Shown here: one piece after another, positions 11,673-20,387 of the stretch
Layout: every line of letters starts with the position of its first letter
Position numbering within the stretch: the stretch's first letter is position 1
Virus record (IMG/VR): IMGVR_UViG_3300022200_002546
Coordinates: 1 to 21,269 of that record
Length of the DNA stretch: 21,269 bases
Direction: 5' to 3' (one strand)
Source: a virus
The notes under the pieces: generated by a model
The model's database searches: none
What the model was told of the DNA's origin: nothing
The model's input: only the letters and a program-made list of their open reading frames with translations
Position numbers and translations under genes: made by a program

Positions 11673-11901
11673 AACTTTTTTAGCGGAACGGGGAGGGCTT
11701 GCGCTTTATAGATAAGTGTCCCAGCGACCCCCGCACCCCAAAAATTTCGGCCTGTCCGCTCTACTTACATACATGCCATTCCACACAAACAACCACTAAA
11801 AATTTTCAAGACCCCCCACCCCCCTTGCAATTCCTGACCAATCCAGTCAGATTACAAATTCCGCGCGATTTATTTAGGAGTCCCTTGTTTTTATTACGTT
11901 T
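11673..11901. other. Gene-free stretch before the terminase genes
   Basis: I see no gene, no convincing sigma70 promoter and no terminator here. It holds a C-rich run around 11813-11824 and a CTGAC/GTCAG inverted repeat at 11834-11850. An AGGAG at 11876-11880 has no matching ATG. The stretch directly precedes the small terminase, where packaging sites (cos or pac) and late promoters often lie, so either could be hidden in it. Confidence 0.4.
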
Positions 11902-11946
11902 ATGCCCTACTCTCTGCCAAACTTAGCTACGGCTACGCAAAAATGA
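11902..11946 (+). CDS. Candidate leader peptide (14 aa) coupled to the small terminase
   Basis: An ATG at 11902 opens 14 codons whose TGA overlaps the ATG of the small terminase (ATGA). AGGAG lies 21 nt upstream, which is too far to be ideal. Since the small terminase has no Shine-Dalgarno of its own, re-initiation after this mini-ORF is a possible way to start it. It may also be chance. Confidence 0.28.
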   Translation: MPYSLPNLATATQK

Positions 11947-12560
11947 CGCTTGATTACCTGCTGAACGACGAGGGCCTGATCCCTCCTCTTGAAACGGTGC
12001 CGTTCGACGCCGTGGAAAAGCCGCGCCTGACGGACAGGGAAGAAATCTTCGCGGCTGCCAATACAGCGAAACTGATGCAAGACCTTGGCGACGACGAAAT
12101 TACCGTCGAGCCAGAGGACGAAATGCGCGCCCAAGACATTTTTGAGGAAGCGCGCACCCCCACGAAGTACGAACGGACACTGCCGGGGGTGATGCTCAAG
12201 CTCGAGGCGCTCCTCACCGAGTACGACTACTCAATAATTCACGATGCCCAGCAGGTGCGGACCTACGTCACCAACCGCCTGCTGGAGGAAACCTCCGACC
12301 CAGATCCAAAAATCCGCCTTCGTGCCTACGAATTGCTGGGTAAGATCAGCGATGTCGGCCTGTTCACCGAGCGGAAGGAAGTAACAATCAAGCACCAGAG
12401 CACGGAAGAGCTCACTGACCTCCTTCGCAGCAAGTTAAGCCGCCTAATAGACGGCCAAGCCGAGGAAATTGAGGAAGGGTTGTTTGAAGAACGCAGTATG
12501 TACGAGGCCAAACGGTTGGCTGAGACAGTAACCGCTGACGATCTTCTGAACGAACTTTAA
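11943..12560 (+). CDS. Putative terminase small subunit (205 aa)
   Basis: The gene lies directly before the large terminase with only one base between stop and start, the usual place for the DNA-recognition subunit of the packaging motor. The N-terminal third is acidic. A helical core (about 85-150) contains YERTLPGVMLKLEALLTEY and KIRLRAYELLGKISDVGLF, and the acidic C-terminus could touch the large subunit. No classic HTH is obvious, and the call rests on position and helical make-up. The ATG at 11943 has no Shine-Dalgarno. The frame stays open upstream to a TGA at 11835 without another ATG, so the true start is uncertain. Confidence 0.72.
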   Translation: MTLDYLLNDEGLIPPLETVPFDAVEKPRLTDREEIFAAANTAKLMQDLGDDEITVEPEDEMRAQDIFEEARTPTKYERTLPGVMLKLEALLTEYDYSIIHDAQQVRTYVTNRLLEETSDPDPKIRLRAYELLGKISDVGLFTERKEVTIKHQSTEELTDLLRSKLSRLIDGQAEEIEEGLFEERSMYEAKRLAETVTADDLLNEL

Positions 12561-12561
12561 G

Positions 12562-14139
12562 ATGGGCGCGCAAGCTGCTGAATTAACGCAAGAAGAGATC
12601 GTAGCACTGCTCTCAAACCTCGACAAAATGAGCGAGGCGGAGAAGATGCAGGTGCTAAGCGTGGTCGAGGAGCTGGAAAACCGCAGAAAAGCCAACGCCG
12701 CGCGCTTAAATCTGCTGGATTTCGCCAAAATGATGATGCCGGAGTACAAAATCGGCAGACATCACAGAAAATTGGCCCAACTTCTCGAAGATATGGCCTA
12801 CGGACGCAAGTCCCGCGTCACAGTCAGCATCGCACCTCGTATGGGTAAGTCCCAGCTGACGTCAATTTTCTTCCCGGCGTGGTTTATCGGCAATTTTCCG
12901 GCCAAAAAGATAATGATGGTGTCGCACACGGCGGATCTGGCCGTCGATTTCGGTCGTAAAGTGCGAAATCTGGTCAATTCCGAGGAATATAAGCAAATCT
13001 TCCCCGATGTCAGCCTCGCTGCTGACTCAAAGTCGGCTGGTCGGTGGGATACCAACAAGGGCGGGACGTATTTCGCGATCGGTATCGGCGGTGCGATCGC
13101 AGGTCGCGGTGCTGACCTGCTGGTGATCGACGACCCCCACAACGAACAGGACATTTTGAACGGAAACTTCGAGGTTTTCGAGAAGGCGTACGAGTGGTAC
13201 GCCTACGGTGCTCGTACTCGTCTGATGCCCGGTGGTGCTGTGGCTGTTGTAGCAACACGATGGGCGGAGCAAGACCTGATTGGCAAGTTGCAGACGGACA
13301 TGATCCGCAACGAGGGGTCAGATCAGTGGGATGTGGTGGAGTTCCCGGCGTTATTTGAGCGGTCGGACGCCCCGGCGTCGGCTCCAGAAGAAGAGAAGTA
13401 CACGGCCCTCTGGCCTGAGCAGTGGCCGGTAGAAGCCCTGTTAAAAACAAAGGCGTCTATGCCGGGGTTCCAGTGGGCGGCGCAGTACCTCCAGCAGCCG
13501 ACATCCCGAGATGCAGCGATAATTAAGCGTGAGTGGTGGCAAGAGTGGGACAAGGACCACCCGCCCCAGTGCGAGTACATAATCATGTCACTCGACGCCG
13601 CAGCAGAAAAAAACAACCGTGCTGACTACACCGCGCTTACGACGTGGGGTGTGTTTTATATGGACAGCCCGGAGACGGGCAGGTCGGAGGCAAACATTAT
13701 TCTGCTCAACTCAATCAAAGAACGCCTCGAGTTTCCTGAGCTGAAACGGCTTGCCTACGACGAGTACAGTGACTGGCAGCCAGATTGGTTCGTGGTGGAA
13801 AAGAAATCAGCCGGTACTGCCCTGTACCAAGAGATGCGCAGAGCAGGAATACCAGTACAGGAAATAACGCCAACTCGAGCTTCGGGCGATAAAGTAGCGC
13901 GCCTAAACGCAGTTTCTGATATTTTTGCATCTGGCATGGTGTGGTATCCAGCAGGACGGCGCTGGTCAGAAGAAGTTGTAGACGAGGTTTGTGGGTTCCC
14001 AGCCATGCCACATGACGACTTGGTGGACTCGACGATTTATGCGCTGATGCGGTTTCGCGACGGCGGTTTTATTCGCCTCCCCAGTGACTCGTGGGAGGAT
14101 GAGCATGATTATCAGCCGGTACGCGCAGCGTACTATTAG
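12562..14139 (+). CDS. terL: Terminase large subunit (525 aa)
   Basis: This is the ATP-driven motor and nuclease that packages DNA into the prohead. The ATPase domain shows a Walker A variant APRMGKS (91-97), Walker B LLVIDDP (186-192) and an ATRW motif (231-234) of the kind seen in this family. The RNase H-like nuclease domain has SLDAA (D345), VVEKK (E413) and HDDLVDS (D485, D486, D489) as likely metal ligands. Length is typical. The ATG at 12562 follows the small-subunit stop by one base and has no clear Shine-Dalgarno, so translation is probably coupled. The function call is very secure. Confidence 0.97.
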   Translation: MGAQAAELTQEEIVALLSNLDKMSEAEKMQVLSVVEELENRRKANAARLNLLDFAKMMMPEYKIGRHHRKLAQLLEDMAYGRKSRVTVSIAPRMGKSQLTSIFFPAWFIGNFPAKKIMMVSHTADLAVDFGRKVRNLVNSEEYKQIFPDVSLAADSKSAGRWDTNKGGTYFAIGIGGAIAGRGADLLVIDDPHNEQDILNGNFEVFEKAYEWYAYGARTRLMPGGAVAVVATRWAEQDLIGKLQTDMIRNEGSDQWDVVEFPALFERSDAPASAPEEEKYTALWPEQWPVEALLKTKASMPGFQWAAQYLQQPTSRDAAIIKREWWQEWDKDHPPQCEYIIMSLDAAAEKNNRADYTALTTWGVFYMDSPETGRSEANIILLNSIKERLEFPELKRLAYDEYSDWQPDWFVVEKKSAGTALYQEMRRAGIPVQEITPTRASGDKVARLNAVSDIFASGMVWYPAGRRWSEEVVDEVCGFPAMPHDDLVDSTIYALMRFRDGGFIRLPSDSWEDEHDYQPVRAAYY

Positions 14140-14147
14140 GATGAAAT

Positions 14148-16589
14148 ATGGCAGTTGAAAAAGCGATGTACGGCGCCCCGATGGGTCTCGAAGAAGAAGC
14201 GATGAACGAAGAACCTGTAGAGGTTGAGGTCGCTATTGAGGACCCAGAAAGCGTTGAGTTTTCTATTAACGGCGAAGAAATTTTTGAAATTGAAGCCGGT
14301 GATGCGGGGGATGAGATCGCACACAACGCGAACCTTGCCGAGTACATCGACGAGGATCAACTGGGCGTCATCGCTGATGATTTGCTCGAGGCGTATGCCA
14401 CAGATATTGAATCCAGAGCGGAGTGGGAAGAAACCTACTACGACGGGCTTGAGCTGCTGGGCCTCAAGATTGAGGACCGGTCGGAACCTTGGGAAGGTGC
14501 TTTTGGCGTTTATCACCCCCTCCTCGCGGAAGCTGTAGTGAAGTTCCAATCGGAGACGATTGTTGAAACTTTCCCTGCACAGGGGCCAGTCAAGACTAAG
14601 ATTCTTGGGGCCACAAACCGTGAGAAAGAGGAGTCTGCCGCACGTGTTCGTGAAGACATGAACTTTGCGCTGACAGACGGAATGCCCGACTACAGGTCTG
14701 AGCACGAGCGCCTATTGTGGAACCTGCCAATCGCAGGCTCTGCATTTAAGAAGGTTTTCTACGACGCGTCACTCGAGCGCCCAGTAGCTCAATTTATTGG
14801 TGCGGAAGATTTCGTGGTCAGCTATGGCGCGACAAGTTTGGATACTGCCCAGCGTTATACGCACCGCATGAAGTGTACAAAAAATGAGCTGCGCAAGATG
14901 CAGGTCAGTGGGTTTTATAAAGAGTGTGATCTGGGTGATCCGGTAGCGGACGAAGATGACATTCAGCGTCGCAAAAACGAGCTTGGAGGCTACGATGCAG
15001 CACGAGACGACCGGTACACCGTCCTTGAAGTCCATTGTGAACTCGACATTGATGGGTTTGAGGACTTGGATAAAGAAGGTGAGCCGACGGGTATCGAACT
15101 TCCGTATGTCGTAACGATCCTCAAAGACAGCGGCAAGATTCTGTCGATCTACCGTAACTGGGATGAGATGGACGACAAGAAGCGCAAGCTCGTCCACTTT
15201 GCCGACTATAAATACATTCCGGGCTTTGGCTTCTACGGCTTTGGTCTGATTCACCTCATTGGCGGCTTTGCAAAGGGTGCAACGAGCATCATGCGTCAGC
15301 TGGTGGATGCGGGCACACTGGCAAACTTGCCGGGTGGTTTCCGTACTCGCGGGCTTCGTATCCGTGGTGGTGATACTCCGATCGCTCCGGGTGAGTTCCG
15401 TGATGTCGATGTACCGACTGGCACAATCCGCGACAACATCATGCCGCTGCCGTACAAAGAGCCGTCTACGGTTCTGGCGGGGCTGCTCGATAAGATCGTG
15501 GGTGAAGCGCGCCGCTTCGCGTCAATGGCGGATATACAGGTGGCGGATATGTCTGCCAACACGCCTGTAGGCTCAACGCTGGCAATTCTTGAGCGTCAGT
15601 TGAAGGTGATGACCGCTGTTCAAGCGCGTGTACACGCAGCGATGAAGGGCGAGTTTAAGATCCTGAAGAAGATCATGGCGGAGCTTGCTCCGGTCGACTA
15701 CGAGTACGATGCACAGGGTGATGAAGGGTTCGCTGCACGTCAGCGTGACTACTCTAACGTAGAGATTATCCCTGTTTCAGATCCGAATGCGTCCACCATG
15801 TCGCAGCGCGTAGCGCAGTATCAAGCGGCGATGCAGTTGGCTGCACAGTCTCCTGACCTGTACGACCTGCCGTTGCTACACCGCCAGATGATCGAGACGC
15901 TGGGTATTAAGAACGCAGCTGAACTTGTGCCGGATAAGGACGACATTAAGCCGTGCGATCCGATGACCGAGAACATGAACATGTTGCAGGGCAAGCCGGT
16001 CAAGGCGTTCGCGTATCAGGACCACGAGGCGCACATCAAGGCGCATCAGGCGTTTGCTGACGATCCGAAAATTCAACAGGTTGTTCAAGCGCAAGGTGAA
16101 GCCGCAGCGATCAAGATTGCAGCACTGCACGCGCACATCGCTGAGCACGTGGCGTTTGCGTACCGTGCCAAGGTTGAGATGGAGCTAGGTGTACCGCTCC
16201 CAGCGTACGACGAAGAGCAGAAACTGGACCAAGAGCAGGAACTCGCCATTTCTCGTCTCGTCGCCGAGGCAGCGCCTCGCATTACTGGCAAACATCAGCA
16301 GGAAGAAAAAACCAAGGCCGAGCAGGCTCAGGCTCAAGATCCTGTCATTCAGATGCAGCAGAAAGAACTTCAGCTCCAAGAACAGGAGCTGCAACGCAAG
16401 GTCCAGAAGGACCAGATGGATTACGACATCAAGCTCAAAAACTTGGTGCTCGAAGGATACCGCGTCGAGTCGCAAGAAAAGCAGGCTGGCGCTGCAATGG
16501 GAGCCAAGGCGGCTTCCGACAAAAACAAGACTGAAGCTGACCTCAAGAAGGCTGGTCTGAAGGCCGGAATTGATCTGGCAAAACGCTAA
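14148..16589 (+). CDS. Portal protein (813 aa)
   Basis: Portal proteins form the dodecameric ring at the head vertex through which DNA enters and leaves. The gene directly follows the large terminase and precedes scaffold and capsid. The protein has an acidic N-terminal extension (about 1-75), then WEETYYDGLELLGLKIEDRSEPWEGAFGVYHPLL, a pattern typical of large portals. A central region (about 350-510) includes KGATSIMRQLVDAGTLANLPGG and IQVADMSANTPVGSTLAILER. The long C-terminal tail (about 640-810) is Gln/Glu/Lys-rich and helical, which may be a barrel or coiled coil extending into the head. AGGATGAAAT precedes the ATG. At 813 aa it is longer than many portals. Confidence 0.92.
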   Translation: MAVEKAMYGAPMGLEEEAMNEEPVEVEVAIEDPESVEFSINGEEIFEIEAGDAGDEIAHNANLAEYIDEDQLGVIADDLLEAYATDIESRAEWEETYYDGLELLGLKIEDRSEPWEGAFGVYHPLLAEAVVKFQSETIVETFPAQGPVKTKILGATNREKEESAARVREDMNFALTDGMPDYRSEHERLLWNLPIAGSAFKKVFYDASLERPVAQFIGAEDFVVSYGATSLDTAQRYTHRMKCTKNELRKMQVSGFYKECDLGDPVADEDDIQRRKNELGGYDAARDDRYTVLEVHCELDIDGFEDLDKEGEPTGIELPYVVTILKDSGKILSIYRNWDEMDDKKRKLVHFADYKYIPGFGFYGFGLIHLIGGFAKGATSIMRQLVDAGTLANLPGGFRTRGLRIRGGDTPIAPGEFRDVDVPTGTIRDNIMPLPYKEPSTVLAGLLDKIVGEARRFASMADIQVADMSANTPVGSTLAILERQLKVMTAVQARVHAAMKGEFKILKKIMAELAPVDYEYDAQGDEGFAARQRDYSNVEIIPVSDPNASTMSQRVAQYQAAMQLAAQSPDLYDLPLLHRQMIETLGIKNAAELVPDKDDIKPCDPMTENMNMLQGKPVKAFAYQDHEAHIKAHQAFADDPKIQQVVQAQGEAAAIKIAALHAHIAEHVAFAYRAKVEMELGVPLPAYDEEQKLDQEQELAISRLVAEAAPRITGKHQQEEKTKAEQAQAQDPVIQMQQKELQLQEQELQRKVQKDQMDYDIKLKNLVLEGYRVESQEKQAGAAMGAKAASDKNKTEADLKKAGLKAGIDLAKR

Positions 16590-16598
16590 GGAGCGCAA

Positions 16599-16790
16599 AT
16601 GATCCGCACATTCGGAGAGCATCTCCGCAAAGAAATTCGTAAGGATATGGACGACCTCGTCGATGGCTTAGCCACCGGCAGCGCCCGTAACTACGAAGAA
16701 TACGCCCACATGACGGGCGTGATTAAGGGCTTAGCGCAAGCTGAGCGGTTACTGCTGGACCTCATGGAGGCAGCTGAAAAATCCGAGTAA
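16599..16790 (+). CDS. Small hypothetical protein of the head module (63 aa)
   Basis: AAGGAG lies upstream of the ATG at 16599, nine bases after the portal stop. The product is a helical, charged protein (HLRKEIRKDMDDLVDGLATG, then KGLAQAERLLLDLMEAAEKSE) without cysteines or membrane segments. It could be a small head-assembly factor. The position between portal and co-chaperonin argues for a late gene, but no family is recognised. Confidence 0.75.
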   Translation: MIRTFGEHLRKEIRKDMDDLVDGLATGSARNYEEYAHMTGVIKGLAQAERLLLDLMEAAEKSE

Positions 16791-16799
16791 GGAGTGGTT

Positions 16800-17174
16800 A
16801 TGACTACAGCCGAACAGGCTGCAACACAGCTCACTGAGCAGCAAATTCCGAAACCCGCAGGGTATCGGCTACTGGTAGCAATACCGGAAATTAAGGAAAC
16901 GTACGGCGATTCAGGCATCGTGAAGGCCGCCACCGAAATCAAGAACGAAGAGATTTCAACGATGGTGGTGCGTGTGATCGACATGGGCCCTGACGCGTAT
17001 AAGGACGAGAAAAGGTTCCCAAATGGCCCGTATTGCCAGATTGGTGACTACGTTCTCATCCGTGCCTATTCCGGCACGCGCTTCAAGATTCACGGTAAAG
17101 AACTGTTCCGTGTCATTAACGATGACTCGGTTGAGGCCGTGGTTGAAGATCCAACGGGATATTCCCGCATTTAG
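16800..17174 (+). CDS. GroES-like co-chaperonin (124 aa)
   Basis: The sequence follows the GroES (Cpn10) fold order. KPAGYRLLVAIPEI begins the barrel, SGIVKA follows, and VVRVIDMGPDAY matches the GroES strand before the G.D motif. IGDYVLIRAYSGTRFKIHGKELFRVINDDSVEAVVED then gives the C-terminal barrel. Phage versions such as T4 Gp31 cap host GroEL so that it can fold the capsid protein, and this gene lies in the head module. No GroEL gene is visible, so it would use the host's. The ATG at 16800 has AAGGAG six bases upstream; an in-frame GTG at 16794 is less likely. Confidence 0.88.
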   Translation: MTTAEQAATQLTEQQIPKPAGYRLLVAIPEIKETYGDSGIVKAATEIKNEEISTMVVRVIDMGPDAYKDEKRFPNGPYCQIGDYVLIRAYSGTRFKIHGKELFRVINDDSVEAVVEDPTGYSRI

Positions 17175-17183
17175 GAGTAATTT

Positions 17184-18251
17184 ATGGCTCAAGCCGCCGA
17201 AAAGGATGATTTTGAGGATACCGAATTTGTAATCGGTTCCGACCCATCTGGCGTACCTCCGGGTATGAAAAACAAACAGATGGAAGAGGGAGTTGATGTA
17301 GAAATTGAAGACGAACCTAAGAAAGAGGCTAAGAAGGTCGAGGAAGAAGACGATTTCGAGCTTGAGATCGTTGATGACACCCCGCCGCAGGACCGCAACC
17401 GCAAGCCGCTCCCTGACGAGGTCAAGGCGGAACTTGAGCAGGATGAAACCGAGGAGTACTCGGCTAAGGTTAAGCAGCGTATCGACCAGCTCAAAAAAGC
17501 ATGGCATGACGAGCGCCGAGCCAAAGAAGAAGCGGCTCGTGAGCGTGAAGCCGCTGCCATGTACGCCCAACAGTTACAAGCCGAGCGTGACCGCCTCCGT
17601 GGTCAGCTGACGCAAGGTGAGCAGTGGGCGCTAGAGCAGGCGAAAGGCCGTGCTCAGCTGCAACTAGAAGCAGCAAAACGCGCTTACCGTGATGCGTATG
17701 AGCAGGGTGACTCTGATGCGATTGCTGAAGCCCAGCAGAACTTGAGCCGTGCTACATACCAAGCGGATCAAGCCAATGCGATGTATCCGGTGTTTAATAC
17801 TCCGCAACAACCGCAAAACAGTGCTTTACAGCGACAACCTGCACAGGTATATAATCAACCCACGGAACCGCGTGTACGCGCACCTGAGCCCGACGCTCAA
17901 ACTAGAGAGTGGGGCGAACGCAACAAGTGGTTTGGAAATGATGATGAAATGACCAGCTTTGCGCTGGGCCTTCATCAGAAGCTGACGAAGGAAGGTATTC
18001 CGCCTTCGACCAGCGAATACTACGAGCGAATTGACGCTCGCATGCGTGAGGTGTTTCCCGACAAGTTCGAGGATGCAGCTCCTAAAAAGGAAAAGCGTCG
18101 ACCCTCTACCGTCGTCGCCTCCGCCGGAAGAACTCCGAAGGGGAAGAAGGTAGTGCTAACACAGTCGCAAGTAGCGATGGCTAAAAAGCTGGGTATTTCC
18201 CCAGAAGCCTATGCTCGCGAAGTGATGAAACTGGAGAATAGTAATGGCTGA
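17184..18251 (+). CDS. Putative scaffolding protein (355 aa)
   Basis: AGGAG precedes the ATG at 17184. The protein is highly charged. It has an acidic N-terminus (about 1-95), a long coiled coil (about 95-200, with QQLQAERDRLRGQL), a Gln/Pro-rich linker (about 205-240), and a basic tail (KKEKRRPS, then GRTPKGKKV). Coiled coil plus a basic C-terminal region that can bind the capsid shell is the usual build of phage scaffolds, which guide capsid assembly and then leave. Its place before the capsid genes supports this. The last 8 nt overlap the next gene. Confidence 0.85.
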   Translation: MAQAAEKDDFEDTEFVIGSDPSGVPPGMKNKQMEEGVDVEIEDEPKKEAKKVEEEDDFELEIVDDTPPQDRNRKPLPDEVKAELEQDETEEYSAKVKQRIDQLKKAWHDERRAKEEAAREREAAAMYAQQLQAERDRLRGQLTQGEQWALEQAKGRAQLQLEAAKRAYRDAYEQGDSDAIAEAQQNLSRATYQADQANAMYPVFNTPQQPQNSALQRQPAQVYNQPTEPRVRAPEPDAQTREWGERNKWFGNDDEMTSFALGLHQKLTKEGIPPSTSEYYERIDARMREVFPDKFEDAAPKKEKRRPSTVVASAGRTPKGKKVVLTQSQVAMAKKLGISPEAYAREVMKLENSNG

Positions 18252-18714
18252 TGAAATTCGTAACCGTGAACCTCGTCCGGTTTCTCGCTCGCAAGAAACT
18301 CGTGAAACGACTGCGCGTAAGAAGCAGTGGGCACCTGCATCCCTGTTGCCTGAACCAGAACCTCAAGAGGGGTTCACGTTCCGTTGGATCCGTAAGTCTA
18401 TGTTAGGCATTAGTGATCCAACGAACTTTTCGCGTAAAGTGCGTGAGGGCTGGGAAACCTGCCGTCTCGAGGACCATCCTGAATTGGAGCTTCACGTTGA
18501 TAGTGACGCAGCCTCTTCCGGCCTCGTAGAAATTGGTGGCCTTATCCTCTGCAAGATGCCGACCGAGTTCGTTGAGCAGCGTAACGCGTACTATAACCGT
18601 ACGAACCAAGCTCAAATTGAATCGGTCGACAACAACTTTATGCGTGAGAATGACCCGCGTATGCCGCTCTACAAGGAGCGTAAATCGCAGGTCAGTTTTG
18701 GACGCGGTTCTTAG
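18244..18714 (+). CDS. Conserved head-module protein between scaffold and capsid genes (156 aa)
   Basis: GGAG lies upstream of the ATG at 18244, which overlaps the scaffold stop by 8 nt. The product has a basic, disordered-looking start (NREPRPVSRSQETRET), then FTFRWIRKSMLGISDPTNFSRKVREGWE and a hydrophobic strand (GLVEIGGLILCKMP). A charged end follows (NFMRENDPRMPLYKERKSQVSFGRG). Proteins with an RW.R.S.LG..D..N...K.REGWE pattern are common in phage head modules, from memory, without an assigned role. It could be a minor capsid or head-stabilising protein. Confidence 0.72.
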   Translation: MADEIRNREPRPVSRSQETRETTARKKQWAPASLLPEPEPQEGFTFRWIRKSMLGISDPTNFSRKVREGWETCRLEDHPELELHVDSDAASSGLVEIGGLILCKMPTEFVEQRNAYYNRTNQAQIESVDNNFMRENDPRMPLYKERKSQVSFGRGS

Positions 18715-18748
18715 AACCTTCGTTTTTTCCTTTTAGGAGAGTTATCTC

Positions 18749-19348
18749 ATGGCATATCCGACTGTTTCTGCCCCTTACGGCATGATTCCGGTCAAGATGG
18801 TCAACGGTAATCCTTACAATGGCGCCACCCGTGCTTACAAGATTGAATCAGGTAACACTGACGTAATCTTCAACGGTGACGTTGTTGCTCTGGCTACTGA
18901 CGGCTACATTGACCGTGGTGTTTACGATGACGCTATCGCTGCTGTTGGCGTTTTTGTAGGCTGTTCTTACACTGATCCGACCTATGGTCTGACCTTCCGT
19001 AACTACTATCCGGGCAGCGTTGTTGCTTCCGACATCACCGCGTACGTGGTTGATGATCCGAACGTGCTGTTCAAGATGGCTGTTGTCGATGACAACGGCG
19101 CAATGAGCTACGTTACTCAGGCTGCTATCGGTGCTAACGCTGGTACCGAAGAAGGTGCTTCTGCTAACGGTTCTACTGCAACTGGTCGCTCTAACGGCGG
19201 TCTGGACAGTTCTACTGTTGCTACTACCAACACTTTGCCTTTCCGCATTGTTGAAGGTGTAGCTGAAACCGCTTCTTCTAGCGGCTTCACCGAAGTACTG
19301 GTCAAGTGGAACGCTGGGCACCAGCTGACCAACTCTACCGGCATTTAA
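18749..19348 (+). CDS. Putative capsid decoration or head structural protein (199 aa)
   Basis: AGGAG precedes the ATG at 18749. The product begins MAYPTVSAPYGMIPVKMVNGNPYNGATRAYKI, is beta-rich and low in charge. Near residues 127-155 it has a Gly/Ser/Thr-rich loop (GTEEGASANGSTATGRSNGG). Beta-rich, Gly/Ser-rich proteins just before the major capsid gene are usually decoration or minor head proteins that stabilise the shell. The codon choice is biased to GCT, GGT and AAC, as in the capsid gene, which suggests high expression. Confidence 0.78.
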   Translation: MAYPTVSAPYGMIPVKMVNGNPYNGATRAYKIESGNTDVIFNGDVVALATDGYIDRGVYDDAIAAVGVFVGCSYTDPTYGLTFRNYYPGSVVASDITAYVVDDPNVLFKMAVVDDNGAMSYVTQAAIGANAGTEEGASANGSTATGRSNGGLDSSTVATTNTLPFRIVEGVAETASSSGFTEVLVKWNAGHQLTNSTGI

Positions 19349-19362
19349 TTAGGAGCTAAGTA

Positions 19363-20274
19363 ATGGCAATTTCACGCGCACAAATGGTGAAGGAGCTCCT
19401 GCCGGGCCTGAACGCACTGTTCGGCATGGAGTATTCTCGTTATGGTGAAGAGCATAAGGAAATTTTCGAGACCGAAAGTTCTGATCGCTCTTTTGAAGAA
19501 GAAGTGAAGCTGAGCGGCTTCTCTGCTGCACCGGTTAAGTCTGAAGGCGACGCCATTCAGTACGACGCTGCACAAGAAGCGTTCACCTCTCGCTACAGCC
19601 ACGAAACCATCGCTTTGGGCTTCAGCATTACTGAAGAAGCGGTAGAAGACAATCTGTATGACAGCCTGTCTTCTCGCTACACCAAGGCTCTGGCTCGTGC
19701 TATGGCGTACACCAAGCAGATCAAGGCTGCGTCTGTGTTGAATAACGCATTCGCTGCTTCTGGCTACACTGGTGGTGACGGTGTGACCCTGTGCTCTACT
19801 GCACACCCGCTGGTATCTGGTGGTACTAACTCCAACAGACCTGCGGTAAACGCTGACCTGAACGAAACCTCCCTTGAGGCGGCAGTAATTCAGATCGGTG
19901 GTTGGACTGACGAGCGCGGCCTGCTGATCGCAGCTAAGCCGAAGAAGCTCATCATTCCTCGTGACCTGATGTTCGTGGCTACCCGTCTGTTGAAGACTGA
20001 AGGCCGTGTTAGCACCGCTGACAACGACATCAACGCAATCGCCAACAACGGTGCGATTCCGGGCGGTTACGCAGTGAATAACTTCCTGACCGACAGCGAT
20101 GCGTGGTTCCTGACCACTGACATCCCGAATGGTCTGAAGCACTTCGTGCGTACTCCGATGACCACCAAAATGGAGGGGGACTTCGACACCGGTAACGTAC
20201 GTTACAAGGCGCGCGAAAGATACTCTTTCGGTTGGTCCGATGCGTTAGGTATCTTCGGTTCGCCGGGCGCCTAA
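19363..20274 (+). CDS. Major capsid protein (303 aa)
   Basis: AGGAG lies upstream of the ATG at 19363. The sequence has HK97-fold-like features. An N-terminal helical segment (KELLPGLNALFGMEY) is followed by an E-loop-like stretch (about 50-90), then YSHETIALGFSITEEAVEDN and a central P-domain-type helix (SSRYTKALARAMAYTKQIKAASVLNNAF). The C-terminal half has beta strands with CSTAHPLVSGG, KKLIIPRDLMFVATRLL and RYKARERYSFGWSDALGIFGSPGA. It resembles Mu gpT-type and related capsid proteins. Size and position after scaffold and decoration genes make the call strong, and the codon bias fits abundant expression. A terminator follows. Confidence 0.93.
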   Translation: MAISRAQMVKELLPGLNALFGMEYSRYGEEHKEIFETESSDRSFEEEVKLSGFSAAPVKSEGDAIQYDAAQEAFTSRYSHETIALGFSITEEAVEDNLYDSLSSRYTKALARAMAYTKQIKAASVLNNAFAASGYTGGDGVTLCSTAHPLVSGGTNSNRPAVNADLNETSLEAAVIQIGGWTDERGLLIAAKPKKLIIPRDLMFVATRLLKTEGRVSTADNDINAIANNGAIPGGYAVNNFLTDSDAWFLTTDIPNGLKHFVRTPMTTKMEGDFDTGNVRYKARERYSFGWSDALGIFGSPGA

Positions 20275-20297
20275 GTTAAATCCTTGATTTTCAAGGT

Positions 20298-20323
20298 AAA
20301 AGCCCCCGCAAGGGGGCTTTTTT
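20298..20323 (+). terminator. Intrinsic terminator after the major capsid gene
   Basis: AAAAGCCCCC pairs with GGGGGCTTTT around a GCAA loop, and the T-run continues to 20323. It should end most of the capsid transcript before the endonuclease gene. Confidence 0.95.
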
Positions 20324-20334
20324 ATGCGCGGCTA

Positions 20335-20362
20335 TTGTATTTTTAATTTAGGGTGGTATGAT
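20335..20362 (+). promoter_or_regulatory. Probable promoter of the HNH endonuclease
   Basis: -35 TTGTAT (20335-20340), a 16-bp spacer and -10 TATGAT (20357-20362). Transcription from here would start near 20369. That leaves out the ATG at 20358 and supports the GTG start at 20388. Confidence 0.6.
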
Positions 20363-20387
20363 TTGTATACACAACCGGAGATTACCT

